From NCBI GenBank assembly GCA_030737875.1, contig CM060915.1:901410177-901474176 (forward strand): a stretch of 64,000 nt of DNA. The letters are read 5' to 3'. A model generated the notes under the pieces. The model ran no database searches. It was not told the DNA's origin and saw only the letters and a program-made list of their open reading frames with translations. The DNA is from Allium sativum. Lineage: Eukaryota > Streptophyta > Magnoliopsida > Asparagales > Amaryllidaceae. The translations under genes were made by a program, and so were the position numbers. This document shows, one piece after another, positions 1 through 10,210 of the stretch; positions within the stretch are counted from its first letter, which is position 1, and each line of letters starts with the position of its first letter.

Positions 1-1132
1 ACTTCTCAACCAAAATGAACAGCATGCTTCAGAATTCGAATTGCCATTCCACCACATAAATACTTCACAGTCCATCCATGGTTCATACATCACGTACCCT
101 ATCCACTCGCGCCCTCTCTTCTTTCTCCTGCTACCCTTTGTCTTCACGCCATTCATGTTATCCACGTTTTAATTTATTTATTTCGGTGGGTTTCATTTTG
201 TGAAAAATGGAGAAGTATGAGGTTCATTAGTTACATATAGATTTAAAGAGGAAATTGGGTGGAAGGGAGAAAAGAACGTGTCCCTTTTTATGTCCACGCG
301 TGAAGTGTATCAACGTGGTTTTAGTTTTCAACATGAAGTTGTATGCACTTCGTTACACATAGTTCACTTGTTTTATGGACCGCCATAGACAGAATTAAGC
401 ATATCGATGTGTCAAGCATTGTATCACGATCCCAAAGAAGTGATAATATAGGTCCGTTAACTTATTCTGTGAAACCCCGAAATGTTGATATAGGGTGCAA
501 AATACTCCAAAATAAAAAGTGCTTATTTAATTAATTAAAAATTTCAGCAAAATTCTAAAAATTAAATTATCACTACGTCTAAAAGGGCTTGTCTAAATTC
601 GAGGCCAATATTTAATTATAATTAAATATATCGTTATGTTTGATAATGATTCCATAGCGACTATTCGAAAATTGATTTGGACATAAATCAAAATCTACAT
701 TACGAAATCCCGATTTTTCTCTTCCACTAGAAAAATATACTTCACCAGCTCCTAACGTTTCTTGTTTCACCGGAATCCGATTTAAAATGGCTTCTATATA
801 TTCGGTTGAAGTTCGAATCGTCAAATTGCGAACTGCCGCGCCATTTCGAGCTCGATTATAATTATATTATAATTCTACGTTCAAACTTCTTTTAAATAAT
901 ATATCTGTGAATACAATTCAGCTCTAAACTGAATTATACCTTATATATATTCCAATTCACACTCTATTGTGAATTCCACTATTTTTGATTATTTCTGAAT
1001 TAAATATATTATTAAATTATTATATTAAATAAACATTCCTTATTATTTAATTCTGTTCATTTTAAATTACCAAACCTTTATTTAAATAATTAAATAAATT
1101 ATTTATTATCCGTAAAAGTACGGGTCATTACA
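1..1132 (-). repeat. Decayed LTR head, related to element E, cut by window edge
   Basis: Read on the minus strand, an LTR-like start TGTAATGACCC lies at 1122-1132 and runs leftward out of the window. About 300 bp in, it carries a GAAATGGCGCGGCAG block that matches GAAATGGCGCGGTAG near the head of the element E LTRs (about 20695). The sequence just right of 1132 is not a purine tract on the minus strand, so this looks like the outer end of an element rather than an internal junction. No coding potential seen. Small ORFs here are chance frames. Confidence 0.5.
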
Positions 1133-1920
1133 GAAGGAGTAACAGTATGTTGGGTTTCTGGGATCAATTAATACTTGCATGCAAATGAGTAGGGGACTCG
1201 ACAGTGGATGTTAGGGGTCCGATAGTGGAAATAGAGTTCGGAAAATTTACGGTGGCTGTTGGTCTATAAGGGGAAGGGATTTGGGTTTGATAAGCCCGGC
1301 GATGATGGGTTTATGATGGTTTGTTCGGCTGTTGATGTTGGGGGAGGAAATTTGTAAGGTAATTAAATTTGATAATTACTTATTTAAATAAATTAAAAAA
1401 TATATAAATAATTAAAGGTTTTTAAAGGAGTAAATGGTGATGTTATTCTCTGATTTATGAGGAAGCATATGATAATTTCCTGGAGATAACAACATTGTAA
1501 GGGCGTGTGGTGCCATTTTGTTTATACAGGAGGTGGCCTGGAATATCTAAATGAAGAAGGCGTTAAAATGATTAAGGTAATTATTTTTAGTTTAGAAATA
1601 ATTTTTTTGTTTACATTTAAATTTATTCGATAACTAAATGATGCATATAAATTGTTAAATATGTATGCGAGATTTTATATAACTGAATCGGTCGAGTTGA
1701 TCACAGCCAAGAGATTCATAATCTAGATTAAGAAAATACAATTGGAATTGGAATTGAAATGGATCAAATAAAAATCACAGTGAGTAAGTCTAACTCAAAT
1801 TTTTATTTAGAATTATTTTTATTAATAAAAAATAATTGTTTGTCGATTGCTAGGATGCGTTTAAATATTTTGATGGCCATTCTGCATAGTTATTAGTTAT
1901 ATAGGATTGGTGTTTGTGGT

Positions 1921-1955
<35 letters not shown>

Positions 1956-2445
1956 TGATTGGATAGTTCCCGAAGTACCATTAGCGGATGCCCGCAGTAT
2001 CATTAGCGGATGACCCTATGCGCCTCATGCTATATAGTGGATGACCTTCTATACCGCGATATCCTGCCTCGAAGCAAGATGGGTATTATTTATGTTGGCT
2101 AATTTCTTTAGATGTAGGAAAACAGGTTCGAGGGATCCAACTGGTTTCCTCAAAAATATTATTATACGTTTGTTTTTCATATATATTATCATACATGATG
2201 TATTAGAAAACCTGTCATTTATAATTGGTTGTTTTGGGTGTTTAAAATATTATTTAGCCTAAATGTTGATTTATAAAATAATATCATGAAAGGGGATTTT
2301 TGAGATTAAAAGGGGAAATCTAATTTTCTAAAAATAGAATTCGAATTTCAAATGGACTAAGAAATATTAACTAGTTTGAATAATAAAAACAAGTAAAGAA
2401 ATTTGAAAATGATGTTTATAAATTAAATAATGTGGGAATTCAAGA

Positions 2446-2985
2446 AATTTATAAATGTTGTTTATAAATTAAATAATATAAGACATTGAAGTAAATTTAT
2501 ATACGGTGTTTATAAATAAAATGTAATGATTTTCATTGGATAATTCGGGAATTGAAATCAATTTATAAACCGTGTTTATAAATGAAGTGGAAAAATTATC
2601 ATTTGATAAATTGAATATTTAAATTCAAATGTGAATTTAAAAATAGAAATGGGGAAATGTTTAAAGAATTAAATGATGAAATTTATTCCGATATTTAGAA
2701 TATAAAGTGAACTAAAATAAATCCGTATGTATTTTTGATTTGAATTCAATTAGATCGAATTGATTTAAATAAATATTTTCAGAAAAAGAAAAATATTTGG
2801 ATTGTATTAAATCGAAGTTTAAATTTTAAATATGAAAATAAATTCACTGTATATATATATATATATATTTATATAAAGTATTCCAAATATAGAAACTTGA
2901 TTTCAAATGGGTTTTGAAATGGAGCTTATTTAATGTATAAAACAAGGAAGAAAATTTATAAACGATGTTTATAAAGTGGAATAAT
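2446..2985 (+). repeat. Dispersed TTTATAAA-N5-TTTATAAA repeats
   Basis: At least four diverged copies of ATTTATAAAYNNTGTTTATAAA-type sequence occur near 2446, 2494, 2559 and 2955. Each half, TTTATAAA, is itself palindromic. Spacing is irregular, so this is a decayed repeat and not a clean tandem array. Confidence 0.5.
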
Positions 2986-3344
2986 TATCATGGGATAAAT
3001 GTTGAATTATACATTCAAGTATGAATTTGAAAGTGAATTGGAAATCGTTTCGAAAAGGGAACGACGGTTTTTATTTCGGAATTCGGAATATAAACTGAAT
3101 TGGAAAAATCCAAAGGATATATATGTATTTAGAATTCAATTTCATGAATTCTATATAATAATTTATTTCTAATGGAATTAGAAAATAATAATAGAAATGG
3201 AGTTGTAATTGAATTGATAACTGAGTAATGGAAAATTGATGATTAGAGATAATCGGAAAATTAAGTTGGATTTGAATAAAATATTTTAGAATGGAGTTGA
3301 AATTTATTATAAACGAAGTTTAAAATGTCTATATATTAAATATA

Positions 3345-3560
3345 ATTAAAACGAACTTCCCTCAGCGCGGCAGTTCATAAATTGGCGTTTCAAACTTCAA
3401 TTGAGTTTATAGGACTCAATTTAAGTTGGAATTATTTGAAACAAGAATCACTAGGACCGATTTGATAATAATTTTCTAATGGAAGAGAAAATTCTGTATT
3501 TCGTCTTATAGATTTTGAGTTATGTCAAAATCAAATTTTCAGAGAAGCAGCATTATAACC
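3345..3560 (+). repeat. E-type LTR head remnant, plus orientation
   Basis: A block with GCGCGGCAGTTC, followed about 130 bp later by TTTTCTAATGGAAG, a TTATAGATTTTGAGTTATG segment and TTTTCAGAGAAG, follows the same order as the first 350 bp of the element E LTR (GGCGCGGTAGTTTC, CCTTTCTAACGAATC, AAAAGTTATGGCC, TTTTCAGAAAGG). Similarity is patchy. I infer an older E-family copy into which the CACTA element inserted. Confidence 0.35.
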
Positions 3561-3837
3561 ATTACAAAACCATAACGGTTTATTTAAATTATTTAAAGGA
3601 TTTTAAGTAAATAAAATCCGAATTTCCATTAGGAAAATCCAGAATTGAGTTATAAAATAAAAATGAACTCAAGTGAACTGATTTTGAAACAAAAATTAGA
3701 TTTTTTACTTATTAGATAGAATTAACTACTTTGAACAATAATTTAGTTAATCAATTTTTAATACGACATTGGGCTTTGAATAAGTGAATGATATTTGAGA
3801 ATTTATATTCGAAATCCACTACACCAAAATATGCTTT

Positions 3838-4110
3838 TGACAGCGTTTCAGAAACGCTGTAATAGGATATAACAGCGGTGTTAGCAATGCTGTATAACGA
3901 CATGCTGTCGTAGATACAAAATTATTAACAGTGAAATATAAATGTTGTTGAAAACAATATTGGACATCATTCTTTCACCGCTGTCAATGCTGTTTCCTTC
4001 CGCAGTTTATAAACGCTGTCAATAGTTTTTCACAGCATTTTAGTTATGTTGTCATAGCAATATGCATTATTCTTTCATAGAACTGACAGCACGGTTAAAA
4101 CACTGTCGTT
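3838..4110. repeat. CACTA subterminal repeats
   Basis: At least six copies of AACGCTGT / ACAGCRTT-type motifs occur in both orientations within 300 bp of the CACTA left end (for example GACAGCGTTTC, AAACGCTGTAA, ACCGCTGTCAATGCTG, AAACGCTGTCAA). In En/Spm elements such subterminal repeats bind the TNPA protein. The right end has few recognisable copies, so the two ends are asymmetric. Confidence 0.7.
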
Positions 4111-4531
4111 GTTTCCTAATACTTTTACAACATCCACATCGCATTGCTCCATTACAATATTTACCCATATATCATAAATCTAAACTGCATTTTATTATAT
4201 TTCAACTGAATAATGCATAACATATACAAATCAAACTAAAAGTATTATTACATATCTATTAATCATTTCCACAAATTAAATTGAACATAATATCCATGGA
4301 ATATTATTATACAACACATTATAAACACTTATGCGCTCCCCTTTCATTACACATGCCATAAATCTCTACAAACAACACAAGTCCAACCCATAAACTACGA
4401 AATGAAACAAATGAAAGAAAGAAAAACAGCATAGGACCCATACATGCCAAAATATCATCCAGAGTCCACGTGTTGCATCTCTAATCCCCCTCATGTAAAT
4501 GTGCCAAACTTACATATCCAAGAGGAAGTCT

Positions 4532-4594
4532 CTAGTCTAGAACAAGCTGCTTAACCATGGCTTCTTCCTGAATAGGCTGCATAATTCCTGACAT
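4532..4594 (-). pseudogene. Possible terminal exon remnant inside CACTA element
   Basis: A 20-residue open stretch (ATG at 4594, TAG at 4532-4534) has a codon-like composition (two Gln, two Glu, three Met, one Lys) unlike the AT-rich surroundings. It is followed on the minus strand by untranslated-looking sequence. It may be a leftover 3' exon of a CACTA-encoded or captured gene. I do not recognise the protein. Confidence 0.2.
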
Positions 4595-6436
4595 GTATAT
4601 GATGTATCCTCAATTTTGCAGCCAGTTTTATACCCAAATTTTAAAACTTTCTTTCCACTGCAATGCAAATTATATATGGATGTCCACAGTATATATAGCA
4701 GCTACAGTATAAATACCTATGTCTTGATAGGAAAACACAGTGCAACACACTCAATTAGAACCCCAACAACTTCAGTTTTATTTATCAATATTGCCAGTAA
4801 TGACATTATTAGGCTTATACCCATTAACCTCATATACTTTATATGTTGTTATACTTGATGGTCTCTGGCATAAATAAGACAGTCAGTTATTAACAATCAA
4901 CATTCCTGATCATATGTACAAGAAAACATGAATTCCAGTTCACTTAATCCAATCATTTAATGCCCTTATCCTCGGCAGAAAGACCAAACAGTCTTTCAAT
5001 TAGTCCACACTATTGACGCCAGATCAATATTGCAGACAATGTATCCACAATGGTAACACTCATTATCCACAAAAATAGAACTAAGACTGCAAACTTCTCA
5101 GTTCTTAGTAAAAATAAATATTTTATGTTGTAACTAAAATATTTTCTTAAAACTGAGTTAATTCACAAGTATACTAACTTAAATATTTCATGCTTCTCTT
5201 GTAATTGGATAACTGAACAGATCCATTCTATATACTATTTTATTTGGTATTATACGTAAACTTTGCTAAATTCTTTGCTAAATTGCTAAAACAAAAAATG
5301 TGTATTTGCTTATGTATCAGTGTCAAACCTGCAACTAAACATGGTTTATAACCTCTATGTTTAAAGATATTATGTTAGTTAATAGATGTACACTGTTCTT
5401 TAGCAAAGTTCTTTTTGTAAAAATTAGTCAATTATTACAAAGTTAATTATAACAAAAATTCAACTTACTTATATTCTAATTTTTTAAAACTTGGTTAACC
5501 TAGTTAAATTTTACAAACTTGATTAACTTAGTCAAACGTTTATAAAACTTGATTCACTTTTACAAAAATTAGTTAAATATTATTGACTTGGTTATATTTA
5601 TGAACTTGTTTTTTTTTTTAATTTTTTTTAACTAATTTCCATAAACTTAGTTACTCTTATGAACTTATTTGACTTTTATAGAATTTTAGTTAACTTATGA
5701 CTTTAGAATGATATTCTGTCCACATTTAGAAGACTATCTAATTTTTATAATTCTCACATACATTTATTTGAAATCCTATAGCCAAAAAATAGAGAAATAT
5801 AACTAGAAATGGTGCCCATACCAGTTTGTGCAAGTGCATGGGCCGATGTACGAGAGATATAAGCATATACACACGTAGGTAAAGAGAGATTTACACAAGC
5901 AAAAATACAATATCTATACATACGTGTGCGCAGAAGTCTATATGTATGCCAACAGATTGTCATTGTTTGAATTAAAGATTAAAACATGTATGTTAACAGA
6001 TTGTCCTTATTTGAATTAAAGATTGAAACAGTAAAGTAGCAATGTATCTTTTAACGATGGTTGTTATCTCTACCCACATACTAATCAATATAAAACAATG
6101 GATCAAAAACTATATAGCTTCATCTAAGTTAAACATATATTAGAATATCATGAGCAGATTCCATATAAGAGCCCAAAAATATTGAATACCTTGTTTCACC
6201 GCTTGCGTCATGCAGGGAATTTAGTCATTGAACCAAGCCACTGTCAGCTTTTAGACCAACCGCATCTTTATCAGTTTTTAACTTCAATGCATCACCCAAA
6301 TATTATGCATTACTTCCAATCGATTTAGACTAAAGCAGGCCATGCTACTGTTAATCTAGTTGTACTAATGGATTCCAATGTATTTCATATAAAAAAACTA
6401 ACCAAAAATCAGTACTATTTTGACATAAGCAATAGG

Positions 6437-6679
6437 TCATGCTACTGCCAAACCAAAGTCATCTGATATTGACTCCATAAATGATGTAGGTGTCCACAGA
6501 GGTGCGTTTGGGACTTCTACAATATCTGCACACATTACTGGAGTGTCCTTTTCAGATCTCAGCTAGATAAATAGAAGGGCAATTCTAGTCCACTTGGCAT
6601 GAGTGCCTAGAGCACCCTGTTGTATGTTTTGCCAGCTAGAACCTTTGCTAATGGTTCTAGCGCGACTGTCTGGCAGTGA
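6437..6679 (-). pseudogene. Exon-like remnant with one internal stop, inside CACTA
   Basis: On the minus strand, 81 codons in one frame end at TGA (6437-6439) with a single in-frame TAG about two fifths of the way in. The composition is protein-like (Trp, Asp, Glu, Pro spread through it) and base usage differs from the flanking AT-rich DNA. The family is unrecognised. It could be decayed TNPA/TNPD or a captured host exon. The shared strand with the remnants at 4532 and 6827 suggests one former minus-strand gene. Confidence 0.35.
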
Positions 6680-6826
6680 AATTTGGTGATTAACTACTAC
6701 ATGCTTGCAAGCAAATAAAGGCACAACATTCATTCACAAGCATAGCATAACAAAAGATAGAAAAAAAATATAGTAAACTAATAACATCATGAAATTATAA
6801 TATACACAAATGCAAAAATTAGCTAC

Positions 6827-6922
6827 CTTTTGCTGGTGATTGATAATTTTATGTCTTTGGCGTTAACAGCTTATTTGTTTCAAGGTGATGGCTCAAAGCG
6901 AATCCAACAATTTTATCAACAC
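6827..6922 (-). pseudogene. Exon-like block with splice-site-like borders, inside CACTA
   Basis: On the minus strand a pyrimidine-rich tract ends CATGCAG just before 6922, and a donor-like AAAAG/GTAGCT lies at 6826/6827. The 96-nt block is open in one frame for 23 codons before a stop. The borders look like a real exon. The protein is unrecognised and presumably decayed. Confidence 0.3.
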
Positions 6923-8580
6923 CTGCATGACAAGTAAAAATTAAACGGACTGCCAAAAGGAACAATAGCAGCTAACTATAAAAAGAGAAAATACTCACTT
7001 TCATTTGTGACAGTTTGATTTTAAATGGAAATTGCTTCTAGATCTTTGCACACTAATCCTGAGTGGTTTAAGAACTGTACGAAAATAGCTAATGAGCAAT
7101 CTAAAATATATGAACAAGTGTTTTATCATTTTCAGTTTGAATCATAAATGGCAGTTGTCTTCTTTTTAGTGGATGTACTTGCTTCTATAGTTATGGAATG
7201 AAATACAACCTGTAGAGATGAATTTGTTATCAAAATCTCTTATTCTCTATAACTCTGGCTATTTCGCTATCTCATTTATTGTTCTCTTCCTCCATCTTTG
7301 CGGGTTCTTTACTGCTATTCACTAGTAAACCATGTTTGAGTTCTTTAACCCACATCATATTGCCTAGCTAAATTACTCCTATGAACTTTGAACTAATGTT
7401 GGACTTAGTAGTAACTTTAATTTGGTTTTAGATAACAATATGAACTTCAGTCATGACATAGCTAATACCCCAAGCTGTAATACCACATTTGCTGCTGTGT
7501 TGACTAGTGATGATATCATCTTTCCACATGTTTATGTTTATTGTCATAAGGAATATGTATATTCTACTACTTTACACATGGAGTTTATAATAAAATTTAA
7601 TTTTATAAAGTTACTTAATTTTGTATAAAAAATAATAAATTTGATAGACATTTTCATAATTCAGTTCATTTTCATAAAACTAAATTAAATAACTTTATAA
7701 ACTTAGTTCATTATCTTAATCTTAGTTAATTTATTATTATTGTAAACTTAGTGAGGACAACCATAATTATGCGCACCATCGCTCAGCTATTACCTTAGAA
7801 ACCACATAGCTTGATGGAAATCCAATTTCTAAGTTTTAGCTAAAATAATAAATGCAGCGAAGACATTTGAGCAAAAAGCATGTAAAGAGTTATAAAGGAA
7901 GCAGAACATTCTCAAAACTTTTACAGAATTCTGTGACTTAAGTGGTAAAATACCGGCAACAGATTAAGGGGAGCACATCTGAAATGAAAAAAAGAATTAA
8001 AAGGTAATTTATAACATGCAAATTAGAAAGCAAGGATACGGGTGCGGAAGTGCGGGTGCGTAGTACGGGGATACGTAGATTCGACAAACATGAAAATATG
8101 AGGATTCGGGTGCGGAGGGGGATACGACGTGTAAAAATATTTTATGCATTTGTATTCCTTTGTTATGCATTGGCGCAATAATAGCCATATGTTATGCATT
8201 TTTATTCCTTTGAGACACATGTAACAACCCGTATTTTCAATAACCTGTAATAACATAAATCGAGGCAGAATTTAATTCTAAAATGGGAATCAAGGGAAAC
8301 GGGCTATGCCATTGCGTTCGTCTCGGAAAAATACGCGAAATAGAGTCCGAGTTTTCGAAAATCGGAGTCCGTATGACCAAGATATGGCCTCGCGAAGTTT
8401 CACGAAAAATTCCCAAATTAAAGTATACTTAATTAAGTGAAATGGGTTGTGTAGATATATATATATATATATATATTGATATATATATATATATAATTGA
8501 AAATTTAATAAATAAATATGCAAAAATGCTCAAAACAGCGAATTGGGAGAGGGGAATAACCGAACCGGCCGATTTTTGAA

Positions 8581-8605
8581 GTCGACCCGAGCCCGCTGGG
8601 TCGAC
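8581..8605 (+). promoter_or_regulatory. GTCGAC palindrome pair in U3
   Basis: Two GTCGAC hexamers (8581-8586, 8600-8605) lie about 200 bp upstream of the TATA box. The other chromovirus LTRs in the window carry larger GTCGAC arrays at a similar place, so this may be a minimal form of a U3 enhancer. The 3' LTR has the same pair near 16960-16985. Confidence 0.45.
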
Positions 8606-8808
8606 TAGGGGTTAATCCAGGGTGTTTGGCTGTCAACCCGTGGGCCGATTCGCTCAAGTGCAGATTTTGCATTTGAATGGTTCTCATGGTCCATCTTTAA
8701 TCTAAAGGCCCTAGATGGTTCCTACACTTGACTTCTTCCCCAAGACATGCTTTGATGGCTTGGATTGAATCTAGGGTTAATCCTATGGCCTAAAACACTT
8801 GCCTAATC

Positions 8809-8816
8809 TATAAATA
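8809..8816 (+). promoter_or_regulatory. TATA box of element A 5' LTR
   Basis: TATAAATA within ATCTATAAATAAGACC, about 590 bp into the LTR. The same position is TATAAATA in the B LTRs and the solo LTR and TATAAAA in the C LTRs, which supports it as the element promoter. The copy in the 3' LTR is at 17188-17195. Transcription would be expected about 25-35 bp downstream. Confidence 0.75.
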
Positions 8817-9253
8817 AGACCCTAACCTACCCTAATTCATTCATAATTAAATCTAGTGACTAAACTATGGCAAAATGCTAGCTCTCATGGCCTCCACTAA
8901 TTTTATGAAGAGGGTTGCATACTAATCACTCTCTAATCAACTTCTAATCCCTTCTTAGCATCTTAATCTTCTTCATTTGGTGTTCAAAGTTGCTAGTTGT
9001 GAGTTTCTATCACTTTGATGATCTTTTGGTAAACTAATTAGATGAGATGTGATGAGATTTATGGTTTTGTATGTGGGTTAATGAGCTTTGAATCATATGA
9101 TATGATGTTAGCATTAATCTTATGTTTATGCATGTTGAGTATGTAAGCTTATGCAAGTTTAATATGATGTATGTTATGTTTGCATGATGCTAAATATGCA
9201 AGTTGTGGGCTATGTAATCATATGCATGTTATGCAAGTTCATGGTAATATGCT

Positions 9254-9483
9254 ATGCAAGTTACATGTATGTAAATATGCAAGTTACATGTTTGTTAATA
9301 TGCAAGTTACATGTATGTAAATATGCAAGTTACATGTTTGTTAATATGCAAGTTACATGTTTGTTAATATGCAAGTTACATGTATGTAAATATGCAAGTT
9401 ACATGTTTCTTTATATGCAAGTTACATGTTTGTTAATATGCGAGTTACATGTATGTAAATATGCAAGTTACATGTTTATTAAT
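9254..9483 (+). repeat. 23-bp tandem repeat array in LTR A
   Basis: Ten units of 23 bp, each starting ATGCAAGTTACATGT and then ending in ATGTAAAT or TTGTTAAT, followed by degenerate ATGCAAG copies to about 9640. Because 23 is not a multiple of three, the array reads as a 23-residue periodic 113-codon frame (9184-9525), which I regard as an artefact. The copy in the 3' LTR is 17633-17862. The B LTRs have only scattered ATGCAAG words at the matching place. Confidence 0.9.
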
Positions 9484-9986
9484 ATGCAAGTTCATGATGA
9501 CACATTATGCAAGTCTATAAGCTAATATGCAAGTTTGTTATGCAAAATGAATATGTAAGTTATGTGACATATTATATGCAAGTTATGTGACATGTTATGC
9601 AAGTTCATATGCAAGTTATGTGTTTGTTAATATGCAAGATGGCACCTTTGAAACATGTTCATTCATATGCAAGTTGACACCTTTTATATGTGTTATATCA
9701 TGAACGAAATTACGTGGGAACGATGGGGTAATTAAATGCATAAGTTAATAAGATTGTGTGAAATTAATATAATTATGCATAACACAAAATAAATAAACAT
9801 AGTATGGGAATTTGCCTATTTGGTTAGGTGTACCCATACTATGTGTTGGGAATTTACCTATTGAGTTAGGTCTACCCCATGGGAATTTACCTATTAAGTT
9901 AGGTCTACCCATGTTAAGAAAACTTGATTAATTAGGGATAATTAATATAAAATTATGAGGGTGATTAATTAGGTGTAATTAATTGA

Positions 9987-10085
9987 CTAAGACACGAGGT
10001 TGGACTCAGTTGTAGCGTAAAACTGCCCGGACCCAACCGGCTTAACCAGTTGCTACAAATGTTAGCCCAATGTGAGAGGTCTTAG
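9987..10085 (+). other. Leader hairpin module 1, element A
   Basis: Three stacked helices: P1 CTAAGAC (9987-9993) with GTCTTAG (10079-10085), P2 TTGG (10000-10003) with CCAA (10067-10070), and P3 TTGTAGC (10010-10016) with GCTACAA (10052-10058). The internal loop carries ACACGAGG on the 5' side and TGTGAGAG on the 3' side. The apical part carries CTGCCCGGACCC and CCGGC, which can pair weakly. The 3' LTR copy is 18366-18464. Confidence 0.75.
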
Positions 10086-10109
10086 GCACAAACTAAATAC
10101 GTAATTAAT

Positions 10110-10210
10110 GTAAAGACACGAGGTTAGACTCTGTTATGACATAAGGCTGCCCGGACCCAACCGGCTTAACCAGCGGTCATAAAAGACAGTCTAATGTGAG
10201 AGGTCTTTAC
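10110..10210 (+). other. Leader hairpin module 2, element A
   Basis: Same fold as module 1 with different stems: P1 GTAAAGAC (10110-10117) with GTCTTTAC (10203-10210), P2 TTAGACT (10124-10130) with AGTCTAA (10188-10194), and P3 TTATGAC (10134-10140) with GTCATAA (10176-10182). Loop sequences ACGAGG, CTGCCCGGACCC and TGTGAGAGG match module 1. The 3' LTR copy is 18489-18589. Function unknown. Confidence 0.75.

Larger units (their letters stand above)
1133..3816. other. AT-rich non-coding stretch left of the CACTA element
   Basis: No gene is recognisable. The stretch is strongly AT-rich, with an (AT)n microsatellite near 1925-1952 and another near 2851-2868. It holds repeated TTTATAAA motifs and, towards its right end, a segment resembling the head of the E-type LTR. 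It is best read as old, degraded retrotransposon sequence that served as the CACTA target. Confidence 0.5.
4600..8015. other. CACTA interior, mostly non-coding
   Basis: Apart from the exon-like remnants listed separately, this is AT-rich intron- or UTR-like sequence with no usable ORF. Runs such as 5400-5700 contain repeated variants of AACTTAGTTAA / ACTTGGTTAA, a low-complexity drift pattern that recurs at 7640-7750. Confidence 0.5.

Noticed and set aside
9184..9525. 113-codon ORF with a 23-residue repeat, present in both A LTRs
   Set aside because: It is the translation of a 23-bp tandem repeat (69 bp equals three units). The frame is not conserved in B or C and lies inside the predicted intron.
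9254..9640. Regular short repeats as a CRISPR-like array
   Set aside because: Units are directly tandem with no unique spacers, in a plant retrotransposon LTR.
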